Shown: positions 1-12,430, counted from the stretch's first letter. The stretch is DNA of 64,000 nucleotides from Aporrectodea caliginosa (GCA_020284085.1 JACEVL010000006.1:957280-1021279), one strand, 5' to 3'. The notes: generated by a model from the sequence alone, not told the origin. Numbers and translations are program-made.

Positions 1-42
1 TCACAACATGGCCTACTTCTGTGCTTGCGCAAATCACTCGCG

Positions 43-600
<558 letters not shown>

Positions 601-850
601 AGACATACACAAACAGAGGCAGTGCGTCTAATGTAGGCCGCACATGTGAGTCATCCTCTTGCGCTTCGTGGAGTCATAATACCTCATGTTCGAATAAAAT
701 GCAGACCAATTTTATGCAGTGGCGTTGAAACCCTGAAGAGTTTAGTGGAGGGTGGTAACATACGACAATGACGTCGACTGTGACGTTTTCTGACAAAACA
801 TTGTTTAAGTCTTGAGGGTAACAGAAGTGAATGCATGCAGAGTTCAAACT

Positions 851-983
851 TATTATTATTATTATTATTATTATTATTTTATTTTTATATTTTTTTTCGC
901 CCGAGGTAGAAAAGATCAACCTCAGGCTCCCTCAAACTGTAAACTGTAATTTTGTCAAATTGTTATTATTATTATTATTATTA

Positions 984-1052
<69 letters not shown>
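851..1052. repeat. Two (TTA)n microsatellites
   Basis: TTA/ATT runs at about 851-884 and 961-1052, separated by about 75 bases of ordinary sequence. Tracts of this type in the window are usually tails of retroposed elements; here the tract abuts a GCGCCCCTTCAAG tail motif at about 1078, consistent with that. Confidence 0.9.
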
Positions 1053-1064
1053 GGCTAAGGCTAC

Positions 1065-1315
1065 AGTAGTTTTATATAGCGCCCCTTCAAGACAGTCTAC
1101 TCAGCTCCAATGCGCTCACCCAGCCCAACCTCGGTCAAACAGGACAGTCTTAAGGCCATAGAAGAACTGTGCAGAACTTAACGCAGTTCACCTCCAAACA
1201 TAACTCTGTCACGGCCCTTTTCGAATGATGCCAGTCCCGAGCCTGGATAAACGAGGAGGGCACCGCTAATCATCTTTGTTATGAAGCAGCGTCGTTAAAT
1301 GGCAACTAACCAAGT
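1065..1315. repeat. Dispersed repeat: GCGCCCCTTCAAG tail plus CCAGTCCCGAGCCTGG module
   Basis: Starts with TATAGCGCCCCTTCAAGACA, the reverse complement of a retroposon tail (TTGAAGGGGCGCTATA) also seen near 13615, 35180 and 44070. Its right half (about 1205-1315) is a + strand copy of a module found at 4425, 10500 (minus), 37905 (minus), 43045 (minus) and 57085: GCCAGTCCCAAGCCTGG, then GGAGGAGGGC, CGCTAATGATCTTTGTTATG and GTCGTTAAA. Family identity unknown. Confidence 0.7.
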
Positions 1316-1394
1316 CATTCAAACATTCATCTCGCTTGATGTTTTTATCGCATTCAATGTAGTAATTTGATATACATAGTCGTCGGCTAAATAT

Positions 1395-1612
1395 CAGTGA
1401 ACAAATAACTGAAACTAAAACTAAAACTAAAACTGAAGAAACTGAAACTGAAACGACGAAGTGTCAGTTTCTATTAACTAAAACTATAACTAAAACTAAA
1501 ACTTGGCGAAATAACTAAAACTAATAATAACTAAAACGCCTAGCATGTAAATCTAATAATAACTAAAACTAAAACTCATGGCAAAACTAAAACAACACTA
1601 TGACAGACAGTC
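1395..1612. repeat. AACTAAAACT tandem array, possible decayed MITE
   Basis: Dense AACTAAAACT / AACTGAAACT motifs. The complement (AGTTTTAGTT) resembles the AGTTATAGTTATAGTT arrays inside the 5489-6025 element. Flanks read CATAGTCGTCGG on the left and AACAACACTATG on the right, a weak inverted match; I found no target duplication. Confidence 0.55.
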
Positions 1613-2209
1613 GCTAAACAACAACTGGTCCAGTTAGCTACATTGGTTTTAGCGCAGGCTGCGTCCCATACATGTGTTATATAGAGAGCCTATATATATA
1701 TATATTAACGCAGTTCGCCTCCAAATGCTGGCTTATTTGCTCTCGGTGAATTTCGTTAGACATTACATTGAGTTTCTTGACCAATGCTACGTGGTCTAGA
1801 AGCATTACGGTTTTTTTACTTGCGGTGTATCTGTCAGCCGTTGAGGCCAACGACCTGGGTTGGAGCGGTGCGACAGGGAGGAAAGACTGCGGGGGTCGGA
1901 TGGGTTGGCAATAGCAGGGTGGATGGGGGGGACGATGCCAGCAGAAATAAGGGATCGACGGATCGGATTAGGCATGGATGGCAGGATAGCGGAAGGAACG
2001 GAGAAAGCCAGACAGACACAGAGACAGACAGAGGGACATGTAGACGCCACGTTGCAGGAAATTGACCCTGCGTCTGCGCCCGAGGCATCATCATCACAAC
2101 CACCGCACCATCGCTGACTCCCTGCAGCCAGCAGCAGCTGCCGCAATGAGCAGCGCTTGATGGTCATCGTGCCTCTAATCATTATATACATATACGTGCG
2201 CTCACAGAA
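1613..2209. other. Interval with no recognisable gene
   Basis: Unique-looking sequence. Short open frames occur on both strands but have no recognisable domain or splice context. A segment around 1709 (AACGCAGTTCGCCTCC) echoes 1181, so part is repeat-derived. Confidence 0.5.
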
Positions 2210-2212
2210 ATG

Positions 2213-2344
2213 CGTGTATATGCATGTATATATATATATATACATATATATAATATATATGTGTATGTACATGTATATATAATATATATATCTGTATGTA
2301 CATTTATATATAATATATATATATATATGCATATATATATAATA

Positions 2345-2419
<75 letters not shown>
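2213..2419. repeat. (TA)n-rich microsatellite
   Basis: TATA-rich tract, imperfect at first and then a pure (TA)n run of about 65 bases ending at 2419. Able to extrude as a cruciform; not evidence of a promoter. Confidence 0.95.
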
Positions 2420-2420
<1 letters not shown>

Positions 2421-3169
2421 GTAGAGCACCGCATTTGTTTGATGGATGGGGTTATGGCCAGCTTCTGCTGCTGCTGCTGCTGCTGCTGCTATTGCCATAG
2501 CTACTGCTGGAACTGGGCCTGCACTGTGGGCGCATGCATTCCAGCCTCCATTCAAACCAGTTACGGTCCGCATAGATATATAGGGGCGCTATATAATTAG
2601 CTGTACACTTACTACGTAGAACCACTCTGTCACGGTCGATAGCTCCGTTACAGGGAACTGCGTCTAGGTCCCGTTTTAGGTTAGTTCTCTCGCATGCAGT
2701 TAGGCGAACGCTCTACGGCTCATATTATAGACCCAACAACAGCCACAGGCCTACGCATACACAGGCCTGTAATCCATAGGCCGCTGTTTATGGTTGGCTG
2801 TGCACACAGCCTGCCGGAGGGAGGAAGGAAGGAAGGCAGGGACGGTCGGACGGACGGACGGACGGACGGGGAGGGCCGGGAGGGAGCCTCGCACGCGTCC
2901 GCTCCCACGTGCACCGCGGTCCGCTTCTCTTGCGACGACGACCGACGCAACGCTCAGACGAATGTCAGGCCAGAGGTGATTGCCCAGCAAAAGTAAACAC
3001 CTGTAACAGCCGAGCGGAGGGGCGATGGACGGATCGACGCACGAAGGCAGAGAGACGGACACTCGGGCAAACAACAGGACGCACACGGCACCAGAGAGAG
3101 ACAGAGTGCAGTGAACTGGCGTGCAGGCATCTACTTGCTTCTGAAGAAGAGAGGTCCTAATGACCCCAT
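2420..3169. other. Interval with short microsatellites, no gene seen
   Basis: Contains (GCT)8 at about 2466-2490 and a GGAA/GGAC run at about 2821-2872. Local GC content is higher than in the surrounding sequence, as expected approaching the FoxO 5' end, but I cannot define an exon. Confidence 0.5.
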
Positions 3170-3536
3170 TCCGATATAAGAAGAGGCGTGGTCTCCCTTA
3201 GCTGTCCAGCAGGCCTACATTATCAACAAGAATATATATACACAGTGCTCGCATTCGCGTGCTGTTATATGAGTATCTATATATTCGAGAGAGGGAGATG
3301 TGATGTAAGCGTGCGTACGCAAAGGCTGGGCTCGCATTGAGTTGGGTCAGTAAACTCGGTGTCGCCTTTTTCTGTTTTTAGTCGACGCTCAGAAGTGGAG
3401 CAGGGAGGAACTGTGAAACTCTGACCGAGTCACTTGGAACTTGGGAATCGGAAAAGCAACGAAGGAACTACTCTCGTAAGACGGACAGATAACTGGACAA
3501 GACTCGGATACTTGGCGTTGTTCGACGACTTATAGG
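3170..3536 (+). promoter_or_regulatory. Presumed FoxO 5' UTR / proximal promoter
   Basis: Lies directly upstream of the FoxO start codon. A GATATAAGAAG box at about 3173 could serve as a TATA-like element, and the stretch from about 3300 is moderately GC-rich like a 5' UTR. No start site can be fixed from sequence, and an upstream untranslated exon is possible. Confidence 0.35.
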
Positions 3537-3971
3537 ATGAAGACTGCCACTCCTGTTTTTGAAGAAACCATGGCCAAGGGAAGTCCAGACGCTGGCTCCC
3601 ACGCGGCGGCGGTCAACCGTGCCCGGTCCAACACGTGGTCAGTCGGAAGTCAGCCGATGACCACAATTATAACGACCGAGGTCCCGGAAGAAGAGGGTGT
3701 GGTCTTGACAGCTCTGAACTGTAGTAGCGCAGAGGCGGACTCGAGCGGGGCGTCTCCTCTACCCGGAAACAAGGACCCAGTGACGAACTTCCGGAAGAAC
3801 TGGACCCGGCGGAACGCCTGGGGCAACCTGTCCTACGCGGAGCTGATAACGAAGGCGATCGAGAGCTCCCCCGAGAGACGTCTGACCCTCTCACAGATCT
3901 ACGACTGGATCGTCCATAACGTTGACTACTTCGCTAACAAGGGCGACAACTCAAGCTCAGCCGGCTGGAAG
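3537..3971 (+). CDS. FoxO: FoxO forkhead transcription factor, exon 1 (N-terminus and first half of forkhead domain)
   Basis: FoxO proteins are DNA-binding effectors of insulin/PI3K-Akt signalling that shuttle between nucleus and cytoplasm. This exon encodes 145 residues. NRARSNTW (residues 27-34) is an Akt site, RxRxxT with Thr33. An acidic low-complexity linker follows, then the FoxO-type forkhead start RRNAWGNLSYAELITKAIES (91-110), LTLSQIYDWI and GDNSSSAGWK. The exon stops after GWK, the known intron site of FoxO genes, at AAG followed by GTAAGC (phase 0). The ATG at 3537 has A at -3; an in-frame ACCATGG 11 codons downstream is an alternative start. Joined to 15213-16703 it gives a 641-residue protein, a normal FoxO length. 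Confidence 0.96.
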
Positions 3972-4424
3972 GTAAGCGCTACATTATTTACGCAAGTTAT
4001 GTGTAATTGTAATGGTAAATTTAATAGTGCCTTTACAAGATAGACTAATGTGATAAACGCTGATTTAAATGATGTTGAAGTTTGAAACGTTGTTTATCAA
4101 TGAGGAAAGAGTAGGCCTACTTGGCTAATTAGAAAAGTTATTACTGATTTGCGTAATAGCCACTGTGAGAATTATAGAGCACCTCTGCTTGGTGTGGACT
4201 GCGAGAGGCGCAATATAAATTTATAGATACGATGCGATAAGAGGTAGATAATTGGGATCAATTAGGTTGACTATCGCTTTTGACCTGCACCCATAACGCC
4301 ACCTGCCTTGAATATGCGAACAGTAATGCCTTGTTGTTATTCAAATGATTTCGGCAGACGTACATATAGATACGTTGAGTTATGGAGACGTCTGACTTGT
4401 TATGATAAAGTTTGACTGGAGCGA

Positions 4425-4555
4425 CTAAAACTCCGCCAGTGCCCGTATTCTGAATGGTTGTGCCAGTTCCAAGCATGAATAAAGGAGGAGGGACACGTCA
4501 ATGATCTTTTTTATGACATACAATCGTTAAATAGCAACTGACCCAGTTTTCTCTA
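4425..4555 (+). repeat. Dispersed CCAGTCCCAAGCCTGG-type repeat, copy in FoxO intron
   Basis: Degenerate copy: GTGCCAGTTCCAAGCATG, AAAGGAGGAGGG, CAATGATCTTTTTTATGACA and ATCGTTAAATAGCAACTGA. The motifs come in the same order and spacing as at 1205 and 57085. Confidence 0.7.
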
Positions 4556-5084
4556 TTGGTAAGAGCTTAGGTTGCGTCTGTGTTATAGAGAGTGTGCGGT
4601 TCGCTGGCTTATTTCGGAGATTTAAATCTCGGGCTAGCACGGTCCGTACACGGTGGCTTTAAATGGCGTGGCGCCCATTCAAACGAGGGGTGGTGAAGGA
4701 TCTCACCCAAATAATTCATCGAAAAATGAGTAGGGTCGAGGTCATAGTTCGATATAAACACGTGTACATGTACATATGTCATGTCTTGTCATGACGACAA
4801 TTTTTATAGCATCGTCACACGCACATAATTATACTAGGCAAACTAGAACGACAGGGGTGACGATAATTGTACATGTAGGTCGGTTTGATTAAGGTTTCCT
4901 TGGCATGCATCTGAAATGAATTACACATGCTCTATGAGTCAGGTCACCTTTAAATATATGCCGTCTGTTCGTAGGAGAAACGTGTAAACTTTTGCAATGA
5001 GTTTGTTCATCTGCATGGATGAGCAATAGAAAATGGGCCTCAAAATAAGTAGCTCTTTAATCTGAAATAATTCGTAAATGCAGT

Positions 5085-5215
5085 GGCGTAATGCACGGAG
5101 GGCAGAGAGGGACTGTCCCCACATAGTTTTGACTGGGGCCTATCTACCCCCCCCAATGCAAAATTCTGTTCCCCAAAGTTATGTACAGATTTTCGCCTCT
5201 GCATACATGTATAGT
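5085..5215 (+). repeat. hAT-like MITE fragment (CAGTGGCGTAA end)
   Basis: Begins CAGTGGCGTAATGCACGG and continues with CTGTCCCC, GTTTTGACTGGGGCC, CCCCAATGCAAAA and TTATGTACAGATTTT. Two other copies are at 48118 and 51752. CAGTGGCGTA-type termini are common among hAT elements. Only one end is visible, so no target duplication can be read. Confidence 0.65.
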
Positions 5216-5488
5216 TGAGCGTTTGTGCATGAGTAAGTTTATGACAGGTTGAAGACACATACATTCATACAATTAACTTATAACCAAATCGAAATCTACG
5301 TTGTTGTGCAATACTCGAGGAGTCAATAACCCAAAGCCATGTGGTAGACTCTCGGCCTAGTTAATTGATGCAGAGAGAGGCGGTTAGCTGGAAGACGCGT
5401 GTATTGAGACGGAATAGGAATGTCACTTCATTTAATACATACGTGTATAAGTATATGTACATGTATGTGCTTGGATACTTTTATATGC

Positions 5489-6025
5489 CAGTGTGATTCT
5501 CCTTAAAGATTTTATTTTAGTTATAGTTACAGTTATAGTTAATGGTTTTTTTTAAATTTTAGTTATAGTTATAGTTATAGTTAGTATTATTTTTTAGTTA
5601 TAGTTATAGTTAATCGATTTTTATTTTAGTTAATTTTAGTTACTACTTAGTTACAATAATTAAGGCTATATAAGCAAAATTGTGCGTATTAACACGCTGT
5701 TTCACAATTTGCTCAGAGCTTTGAAAGCCTTTGAAGCATGGGTGCATTCAGCTTCATGAAACACGAGTTTCCAAAGTAACTGACAAATTGCATAATAAAA
5801 ATATCGCATTTTTCGTTCTCATTTATGTCCAATCGTCCATATTGCACTTCCTATTCTTATTTTTTGTATTAACGAAAATAAAGATGAATTTTCGTTATTG
5901 TTATTTTCGTTATAGTTATAGTTAATTCTATTTTTTAGTTATAGTTATAGTTATCGTTAACGAAATCATTTTATTTTCGTTAACGAACATTTTCGTTATC
6001 GTTATCGTTAACGAGAATCACACTG
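5489..6025. mobile_element. hAT-like MITE with 8-bp target site duplication
   Basis: Terminal inverted repeats CAGTGTGATTCTC (5489-5501) and GAGAATCACACTG (6013-6025) are perfect over 13 bases and flanked by identical TTATATGC octamers (5481-5488 and 6026-6033). An 8-bp duplication with CAGTG termini is the hAT signature. The 537-bp interior has no transposase and is largely made of AGTTATAGTTATAGTT arrays, turning into CGTTATCGTTAACG near the right end. It is non-autonomous and would need a hAT transposase in trans. Confidence 0.93.
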
Positions 6026-6033
6026 TTATATGC

Positions 6034-8330
6034 ATAATCTTCTCTGCCTGCCATTTGTAGGCCTATGCATGCAATCCTTGAAATGATATATGGTTCTATA
6101 AGTAGGGTAAATACTAAATACGTAAGTGTGGCAGTGTGCGTGGTTAGCGACACGGTCGGCGCTTGCCCTCATGAGATTAAGTGTGCCCTGCTGGATGCAT
6201 GCAGTCAGTCATGTTGAGTCGTGGTGCCAGGCAATGGACGCTGGTCCAATTTTAAGATCGAATCGAACGTTACCCACAGCTTGCGTCACGCGCGCATCGA
6301 CTATCCCTCGTCCCACCACACCAACGCCCACACACGCGCATACACACCCAGACAGTCAGACACGCGTGTGCGTATGACATAGGCCCAACTAAACAGAAGA
6401 TGCGGTTATCTGGACCAGGGAACGGAGCTGAAGCAATCTCGTTGTCTTTTTATGCCGTACGAAAACAAAGCCATAACGTCATGTCCAGCAACATCAGCAT
6501 TAGCAGACGCAGAAGATGCTAAGTTTGCCGTAGGGAGGGAAATTGTGCAACGCGTGTGCGCTTAACGGATCGAATGCCTCTTTGGCATCTGCGTTGTTTA
6601 TCGAAATGAGGTTAAAACTTGATCCTAAAGAGTCTCGACTCTTGGTCTACTTTTCTTATCTGTTCGGCTATCTCTGGACAAAGGACCGCTTGTCTTTGTT
6701 TAATCAAGACCGACCACACTGCAGTTTTCTCTAGGCTATCTAATAGGTTATGTTCAACGCAGCCCAGAAAGAGCAGAACTTTGTTATTGCTGAGTGGTTG
6801 GTGGTAAGGACTAAGGACCTATTTCTTAGATATCGTTCAGTAATATCCCATTGAATCTCACGTGGTGGGTTCAAGTCAGTTCATTGTCGATTGAAGCATC
6901 GCTTGTTGCTGTTGTCGTCTGTGAAGAGGTTATCAGAAATGGTCATATAACAGCTGCAGATAACAGCTATTGTTGCCAGGCTGTTGACAGAGGTCCTAAA
7001 TACATTAAAGGTTATCACGTAACCTCTAGGAAGAAAGGTACAAAAAGGGAACTCTGGATTAGGTAAAGTGGAGTAAGATGCGGTAAAATCGGTTGAGATT
7101 TTGGCCCCTTTTTATACACCATTCTTGATTTAAAAAATAGCTGACCTACATTTCTGACCAAAGCTGACGCCCGACAACAACTTGAAAATATCCTTGCGGG
7201 CCAGTCTAGCAATTATAGTTTTGGGGCCATCATTTGGTCGGCACTCGGCAGCAGAAACAAAAAATCGGGACCAGCTGTCAGTGCCGTGAACGCAATATTC
7301 CGGGCAATGAGTGACATACGAATTGGCGATTTAATGTGACCGCCGGTGGATTAGAATCGGGAAATCAGAGATTAGCAATCAGCCATCATGTACATTGTAC
7401 ATGTGTGCCATGGGACATGCTGCGTATCGCTCTCGCTGGGTCCGCCCGTTTCCACTGCAGCCGGTTTAACGACGAGCGGTGACGTAATGGGAGCGTCAGC
7501 CGCTGTTGAAGTCGTCTCTACTGGCGCGGCTGTGGCCAGAGCCGGCTGTGGCCAGTTGTCTGCAGAACTGTGTGTACGAGTTGCTCAGGCCGATTATTGG
7601 AAGGTACCAAGTACAACGTGTAGTGCTTTCAAACGGTGTTTACCGCGGATCCACGGTCCGACAATACACTTCAGATTTCTGGGCGCAAGTTCTGAGACTC
7701 GAGAGCACCGATTGGCTGTGATATATTAAGGGAGAGGAACAGTCAGTGCTCGATTTGCACTTTGCAAGTCAATGGCCGTTTAATTCCCTGCGTCTTTAAC
7801 GAAGAATTGAACTACTAGGCTGAGGTCAAAGCCGTCTTAAGCGACGTCTGACCCTTTCAAAAGCAGACATTCGCCCACAAAACAATAACAAAATAATACT
7901 AAATTCAGTGCATAAGAGACACGTATACGGCCACACGTGACCTGTATAATAAAGTCGACTGTTGTATATCTGCCAGTCTGAAAAGCTTTCCATATTCTCT
8001 CAGACGAGCCGCACTGGCAAATACATGTAAACACGTACAGCGCAATATGGAACAATACACAGTCGTTTGCTATTGTTATTGTAGACTACTAATTATGCTT
8101 TTTCTTGTTCTGATGTTTCTTTTAATTATGCTGATTACGCTGTAGTTGATTATGAAGACGACGATGATCGTGATTAATTTGTATATAATTAAAATACTAC
8201 TGTAACAGTATACTGTTCTACAGTATGCTCATACTTTGTCATATTATATACACGTAATAGCACATCAAATAATATCATGATATAGTCTATATATTACATA
8301 TCATTATGTTGGGGTATATCATACCAATAT
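6034..8330. other. FoxO intron interval without recognisable gene or element
   Basis: I see no domain-bearing open frame, tRNA-like head or terminal inverted repeat. Local GC is somewhat raised around 6120-6380 and 7400-7730, but the open frames there are short and match nothing I know. Conserved non-coding regulatory DNA cannot be excluded. Confidence 0.5.
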
Positions 8331-8616
8331 GGGAGGGGGTTTAGGGTAATGGTAATACTCTGGCATGAAGAGCAGAAGATCAGCATGGACACGGGATCGC
8401 TTCCCACTACCCTCCCAAAAGGTCGACTCAGCCTTTCATTCGTCAGATGGCGTTGGTAAAATGAGCAGTAGGACGTGTAGGGCGCCTTGCATGGCTGCCG
8501 AAACAGTCAAATTCGACTCCTGTAATAACTTGTGATCATCCATTCATACTATGAATTGTTATCATATTGCCTTCATGTCAGTTTGAATTAATAAACGAAG
8601 ATTATTAGTATAATTA
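8331..8616 (+). mobile_element. tRNA-derived SINE, family B
   Basis: The head is tRNA-like: an A-box-like TTAGGGTAATGGTAATACTC, CTGGCATGAAGAGC, then GGGATCGCTTCCC and ACCCTCCC pairing with the initial GGGAGG. The body motif GGGCGCCTTGCATGGCTGCC precedes AAATTCGACTCCTGTAA; the tail CAGTTTGAATTAATAAACGA is followed by A/T-rich sequence. The same body and tail recur at 10180 (minus), 56373 and 59604. RNA polymerase III transcription and LINE-dependent mobility are inferred from the class. Confidence 0.82.
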
Positions 8617-9419
8617 TCATGTATCATATCATACATGTATATCACATCAATTGTATATCATGTCACATCACATCATATCTGATCATAGCATACATATCAT
8701 ATAATGGCATATCAAACGTATATCATGTCATATCGTATATCACTGTGGTATATCACACAATCACATATTATTCATCTGCACAGCTTTTTTATCATAGTGA
8801 TCATCAATGTTTACCACCAGTAATTGTTTAATTCTTTTCTTAATTAAGCTACAATAATTAATAATCATTATTAAGAGAAACATATTCGGACAACTTGAGC
8901 TCTAATGACGACGACGACCTGTTTTTCCTTCTCCCCATGGACCGATCACTCCCGCCTTCGCACGATGGATTTATGTAGCGCCCAACCGACGTTGGCAGGC
9001 GGAGGATGAGGGAGGCTGGGAGGCCTTATGCATATTGCAGGTGCGCGTCAAATATTCCTAATTAGCAGCACCGAGAGGAGATGTCGTTCAGTGCACTCAG
9101 TGGCTGCTGAGACAGCTGATGATGATGGTGATGATGATGCTGGGACTGAGGGCAATGTACGCTGAGCCAGAGAGCTGATGGAGCTGCTGCTGCTGCTTGC
9201 TGGAGGCAGATGGCGCTGGAGGCGGCGGCGGCGGCTGAGGCAGAGAACCAGGTCATTGACTTCGGTTGTCGGCAACGGTGGCACACGTGCGAGGAAGCAG
9301 TGAGACGATAGAGCATCCATGCAAGAGGGGATACGGTGATAGGCAGACGGACAGCTAGGCAGATGGATTCTGCTGCCAGATTAAGCAGGCCAAGATTGCT
9401 CTTGCTGTGTTCGACGTCG
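8617..9419. other. Intron interval: ATCAT-rich then unremarkable
   Basis: About 8617-8760 is rich in ATATCATATCACATC motifs; the rest has short ATG/GCT/GGC triplet clusters near 9118-9240. No gene seen. Confidence 0.5.
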
Positions 9420-9762
9420 GGAAAGGAGGAAAGAGTAGATGAAGGAAGGACGCAAGGAACGAACGAACGAAGGAAAGAAGGAAGGGAGGAACAAAGAAAG
9501 AAATTAAGGAAGAAACTAAAGAAGGAAGGAACGATGGAAGAAATGAGGGAAGGAACGAAAGAAGGAAAGAAGGAAGGGAGGGAGGAACGAAGGAAGGAAG
9601 GAACGAAGAAAGAAATAAAGGAACGATGGAAGAAAGGAACGAATGAAGAAAGAAACGAAGGAAGAAAGGAAGGAAGGAGAAAATGAAGGAAGGAAGGAAG
9701 GAACAGAGAAAGGAAGGAAACGAAGAAAGGAAGGAAGAACGAAGGCTGAAAGTAATGAAGGA
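9420..9762. repeat. Polypurine (GGAA)n/(GAAA)n tract
   Basis: Over 300 bases almost free of pyrimidines on the + strand, built from GAAGGAAGGAAC and AAGAAAGAAA units. Long open frames on both strands (Lys-Glu-Arg-rich on +, Ser-Phe-rich on -) are composition artefacts. Triplex-prone. Confidence 0.93.
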
Positions 9763-10179
9763 TGAGATATTGAAGAAGCTGAAAGGAAGAGAATTGAGAG
9801 CAGCTGAAAACGATAACGGACAAGCGGATTTAGGTCACTTAATTGGACAAGGACAAGGACAATGGAGGAGAATCCAGTAAGACGAGGATGACGCAGAGAA
9901 ATCGTGGAAGGAGAAGGCGAATGATGTTGCACGCTGTCTGTCTATCTATCTGTCTATTTATCTGTGTGTCTGTCTCCTCACGATTGTCTCTACTTGTTAC
10001 TGTGGGTCTGTCTGTCAATCTGTCTGTCTTTCTATCTCTTAACGATTGGAAGGAACCGATGGAAAAAGAAGAAGAAGAAGTGAATAAAAGGAAAATAGAA
10101 GGACGAAGGAGATGATTATGGCGCAAACCGATATGAAAGATTTCGATTCTAGCGATCATTATTAGGGTGACGACAATGA

Positions 10180-10440
10180 ACCATTGTTTAGCATTTCAAG
10201 CTGAGACACCGCAGTATGATTGCAACTCATAGTATGAACGGGTGATCACAAGTTATTACGGGAGTCGAATTTAACTGTTTGGCGGCCATGCAAGGCGCCC
10301 ATCACGCTCATTCTTTTTCCAACGCCATCTGGCGAATGAGAGACTGAGTTGACCTTTGGGAGGGTAGCGGGAAGCGATCCCGGGTCCGTGCTGATCTTCT
10401 GCTCTTCGTGCCAGAGTGTTACCATTACACTAACCGCTCC
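10180..10440 (-). mobile_element. tRNA-derived SINE, family B, minus strand
   Basis: Read on the minus strand it begins GGGAGCGGTTAGTGTAATGG, continues AACACTCTGGCACGAAGAGC and GGGATCGCTTCCC, then the body GGGCGCCTTGCATGGCCGCC and AAATTCGACTCCCGTAATAA. The head could fold as a degenerate tRNA cloverleaf with a GGGAG/CTCCC acceptor stem. Least decayed head of the four family B copies. Confidence 0.82.
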
Positions 10441-10499
10441 CATGATGATAATTGCTTCTGAAGAATGATGTTGATAAGAAACATTATAATGTTGCTTCT

Positions 10500-10605
10500 A
10501 GTTTCTGTTTAACGACACGGTGTCATGATCATAACAATGGTGTCAGATTAGCGTCGCCCTCCTCCTTCTTTACCAGGCTTGGGACTGGCACCACCTGGAA
10601 ATCGC
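10500..10605 (-). repeat. Dispersed CCAGTCCCAAGCCTGG repeat, minus strand
   Basis: On the minus strand: GGTGCCAGTCCCAAGCCTGG, AAGGAGGAGGGCGACGCTAA, GTTATGATCATGACACCGTG and TCGTTAAACAGAAAC. One of the best-preserved copies of this family in the window. Confidence 0.75.
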
Positions 10606-10649
10606 CATGGCAGAGTCCTGATGGTTTTGCTAACTATCGACAATCTTAT

Positions 10650-11065
10650 ACGGAGGAGGAAGGGAAAGAGGAAAAAGAGGAGGATGGGGGAAAGGAGGAG
10701 GAGGAGGAGGAAAGGAGGAGGAGGGAGGAAAAGGAGGAGGAGGAAATGTAGCAGTGGGCTGAAAATGATAGTCTGAGTCTGAGAGAGACAACAGTTCTAA
10801 GATGAAAGCGATGAAGACGACGACGACACTGTAGGATCCTGTTTCCGACCAAACTGCACAGAATTCGTTAGCGTTTGTCTGGGATGAAAACTGGCTCAGT
10901 TTAATGCGTGCCCACATGGTGCCAGGATGATTGCGGAAATGAGCAGACGTCGGAATGAAGGAAGAGGGGAGGGAGAAAGAAAGGAAAACAGGGAGGGAGG
11001 GAGAAGATGGAAGCGGTAGGAGGAAGAAATGGAGGAGGAGGAAGGGAGGGGAGAAGGAAGGGCGG
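10650..11065. repeat. Polypurine (GGA)n tracts
   Basis: GGA/GAGGA runs at about 10650-10748 and a second purine-rich block at about 10955-11062, split by ordinary sequence. Open frames are compositional. Confidence 0.9.
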
Positions 11066-11639
11066 AAACTGCATGAGTAGACTGTTATTTATTGCATTTT
11101 CCAAACGGTCAGTGACCTTTCAGACTACGGAGGTCTCCGACGACTAAGACAGCACAGCCTAACCCATGGCAGTTTCAGTGACTGGATTGACCCCCTCCGC
11201 TCTCATCGGTCATTTGCCTTCTCTACCGGAAAGCATTCCCTCGACCCATCGAAGAAGACCCCGCAAGGAATGACCTCTTTCTTAAGTGAGGCGTTACAAA
11301 CCGCCATCGATCCGCTAGAGTCCAAAACGACGTCGACTCCCTCGGCTGGTGAATCCTCCTCCTCCTCCTCCTCCTCCTGCCCCCCTCTCTCCGGGCGTCC
11401 TGCGCCGGTTGATCCTTCTCCCTTAGCGGTAGACTCTCCTCACTCCGCCGAATATAGATTCGTATTCGGCTGGCGGTAGACGTTGCTCCCTACGCTGACT
11501 GACTGACTGACTGACTGACTGTCCGCCATGTGCTGGCGGATTGTCCTGGTTTAACGCTAATTGATTAACGTTAAACTGCTGTTAGATTCCATTCCTACGC
11601 TAGTGGATCCTGCTCAAACCGACGTATTTGGATTCTTTT

Positions 11640-12430
11640 GCGTATGCTGGTATATTCTCTTCCCTCTGCTGTTCGATTATCTTCCCTCTGCTGTTCGATT
11701 CTCTTCCCTCTGCTGTTCGATTATCTCCCTCTGCTGTTCGATTCTCTTCCCTCTGCTGTTCGATTATCTCCCCTCTGCTGTTCGATTATCTCCCCTCTGC
11801 TGCTGCTGTTCGATTCTCTTTCCCTCTGCATGCTGTTCGATTCTCTTCCCTCTGCTGTTCAATTCTCCTCCCTCTGCTGTTCAATTCTCTCCCCTCTGCT
11901 GATCGATTCTCTTCCCTCTGCTGTTCAATTCTCTTCCCTCTGCTGTTCTGCTGTTCGATTCTCTTCCCTCTGATGTGTTGCTGTTGGATTCTCTTCCCTC
12001 TGCTGTTCGATTGTCTTCCCTCTGCTGTTCTGCTGTTGGATTTTCTTCCCTCTGCTGTTCGATTCTCTTCCCTCTGCTGTTCTGCTGTTCGATTCTCTTC
12101 CCTCTGCTGTTCTGCTGTTGGATTCTCTTCCCTCTGCTGTTCGATTGTCTTCCCTCTGCTGTTCGATTCTCTTCCCTCTTCTGTTCGATATTCTTCCCCT
12201 CTGCTGTTCGATTCTCTTCCCTCTGCTGTTCAATTCTCTTCCCTCTGCTGTTCTGCTGTTGGATTCTCTCTCCTCTGCTGTTCGATTCTCTTCCCTCTGC
12301 TGTTCAATTTTCTTCCCTCTGCTGTTCTGCTGTTGGATTCTCTTCCCTCTGCTGTTCTGCTGTTCGATTCTCTTCCTTCTGCTGTTCGATATTCTCTCCC
12401 CTCTGCTGTTCGATTCTCCTCCTTTTGGTG
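11640..12430. repeat. 22-bp pyrimidine-rich minisatellite
   Basis: About 35 units of TTCTCTTCCCTCTGCTGTTC plus GA. Some units carry an inserted CTGTTCTG octamer or GGATT for GATTC, giving unit-type variation. Because 22 is not a multiple of 3 the phase rotates, so all three + frames stay open and give long Leu/Ser/Cys-rich open frames that are not genes. Isolated relics of the unit reappear at 12710-12800 and 12990-13030. Confidence 0.95.

Noticed and set aside
9062..9823. 253-codon minus-strand Ser/Phe-rich frame
   Set aside because: Complement of a polypurine tract.
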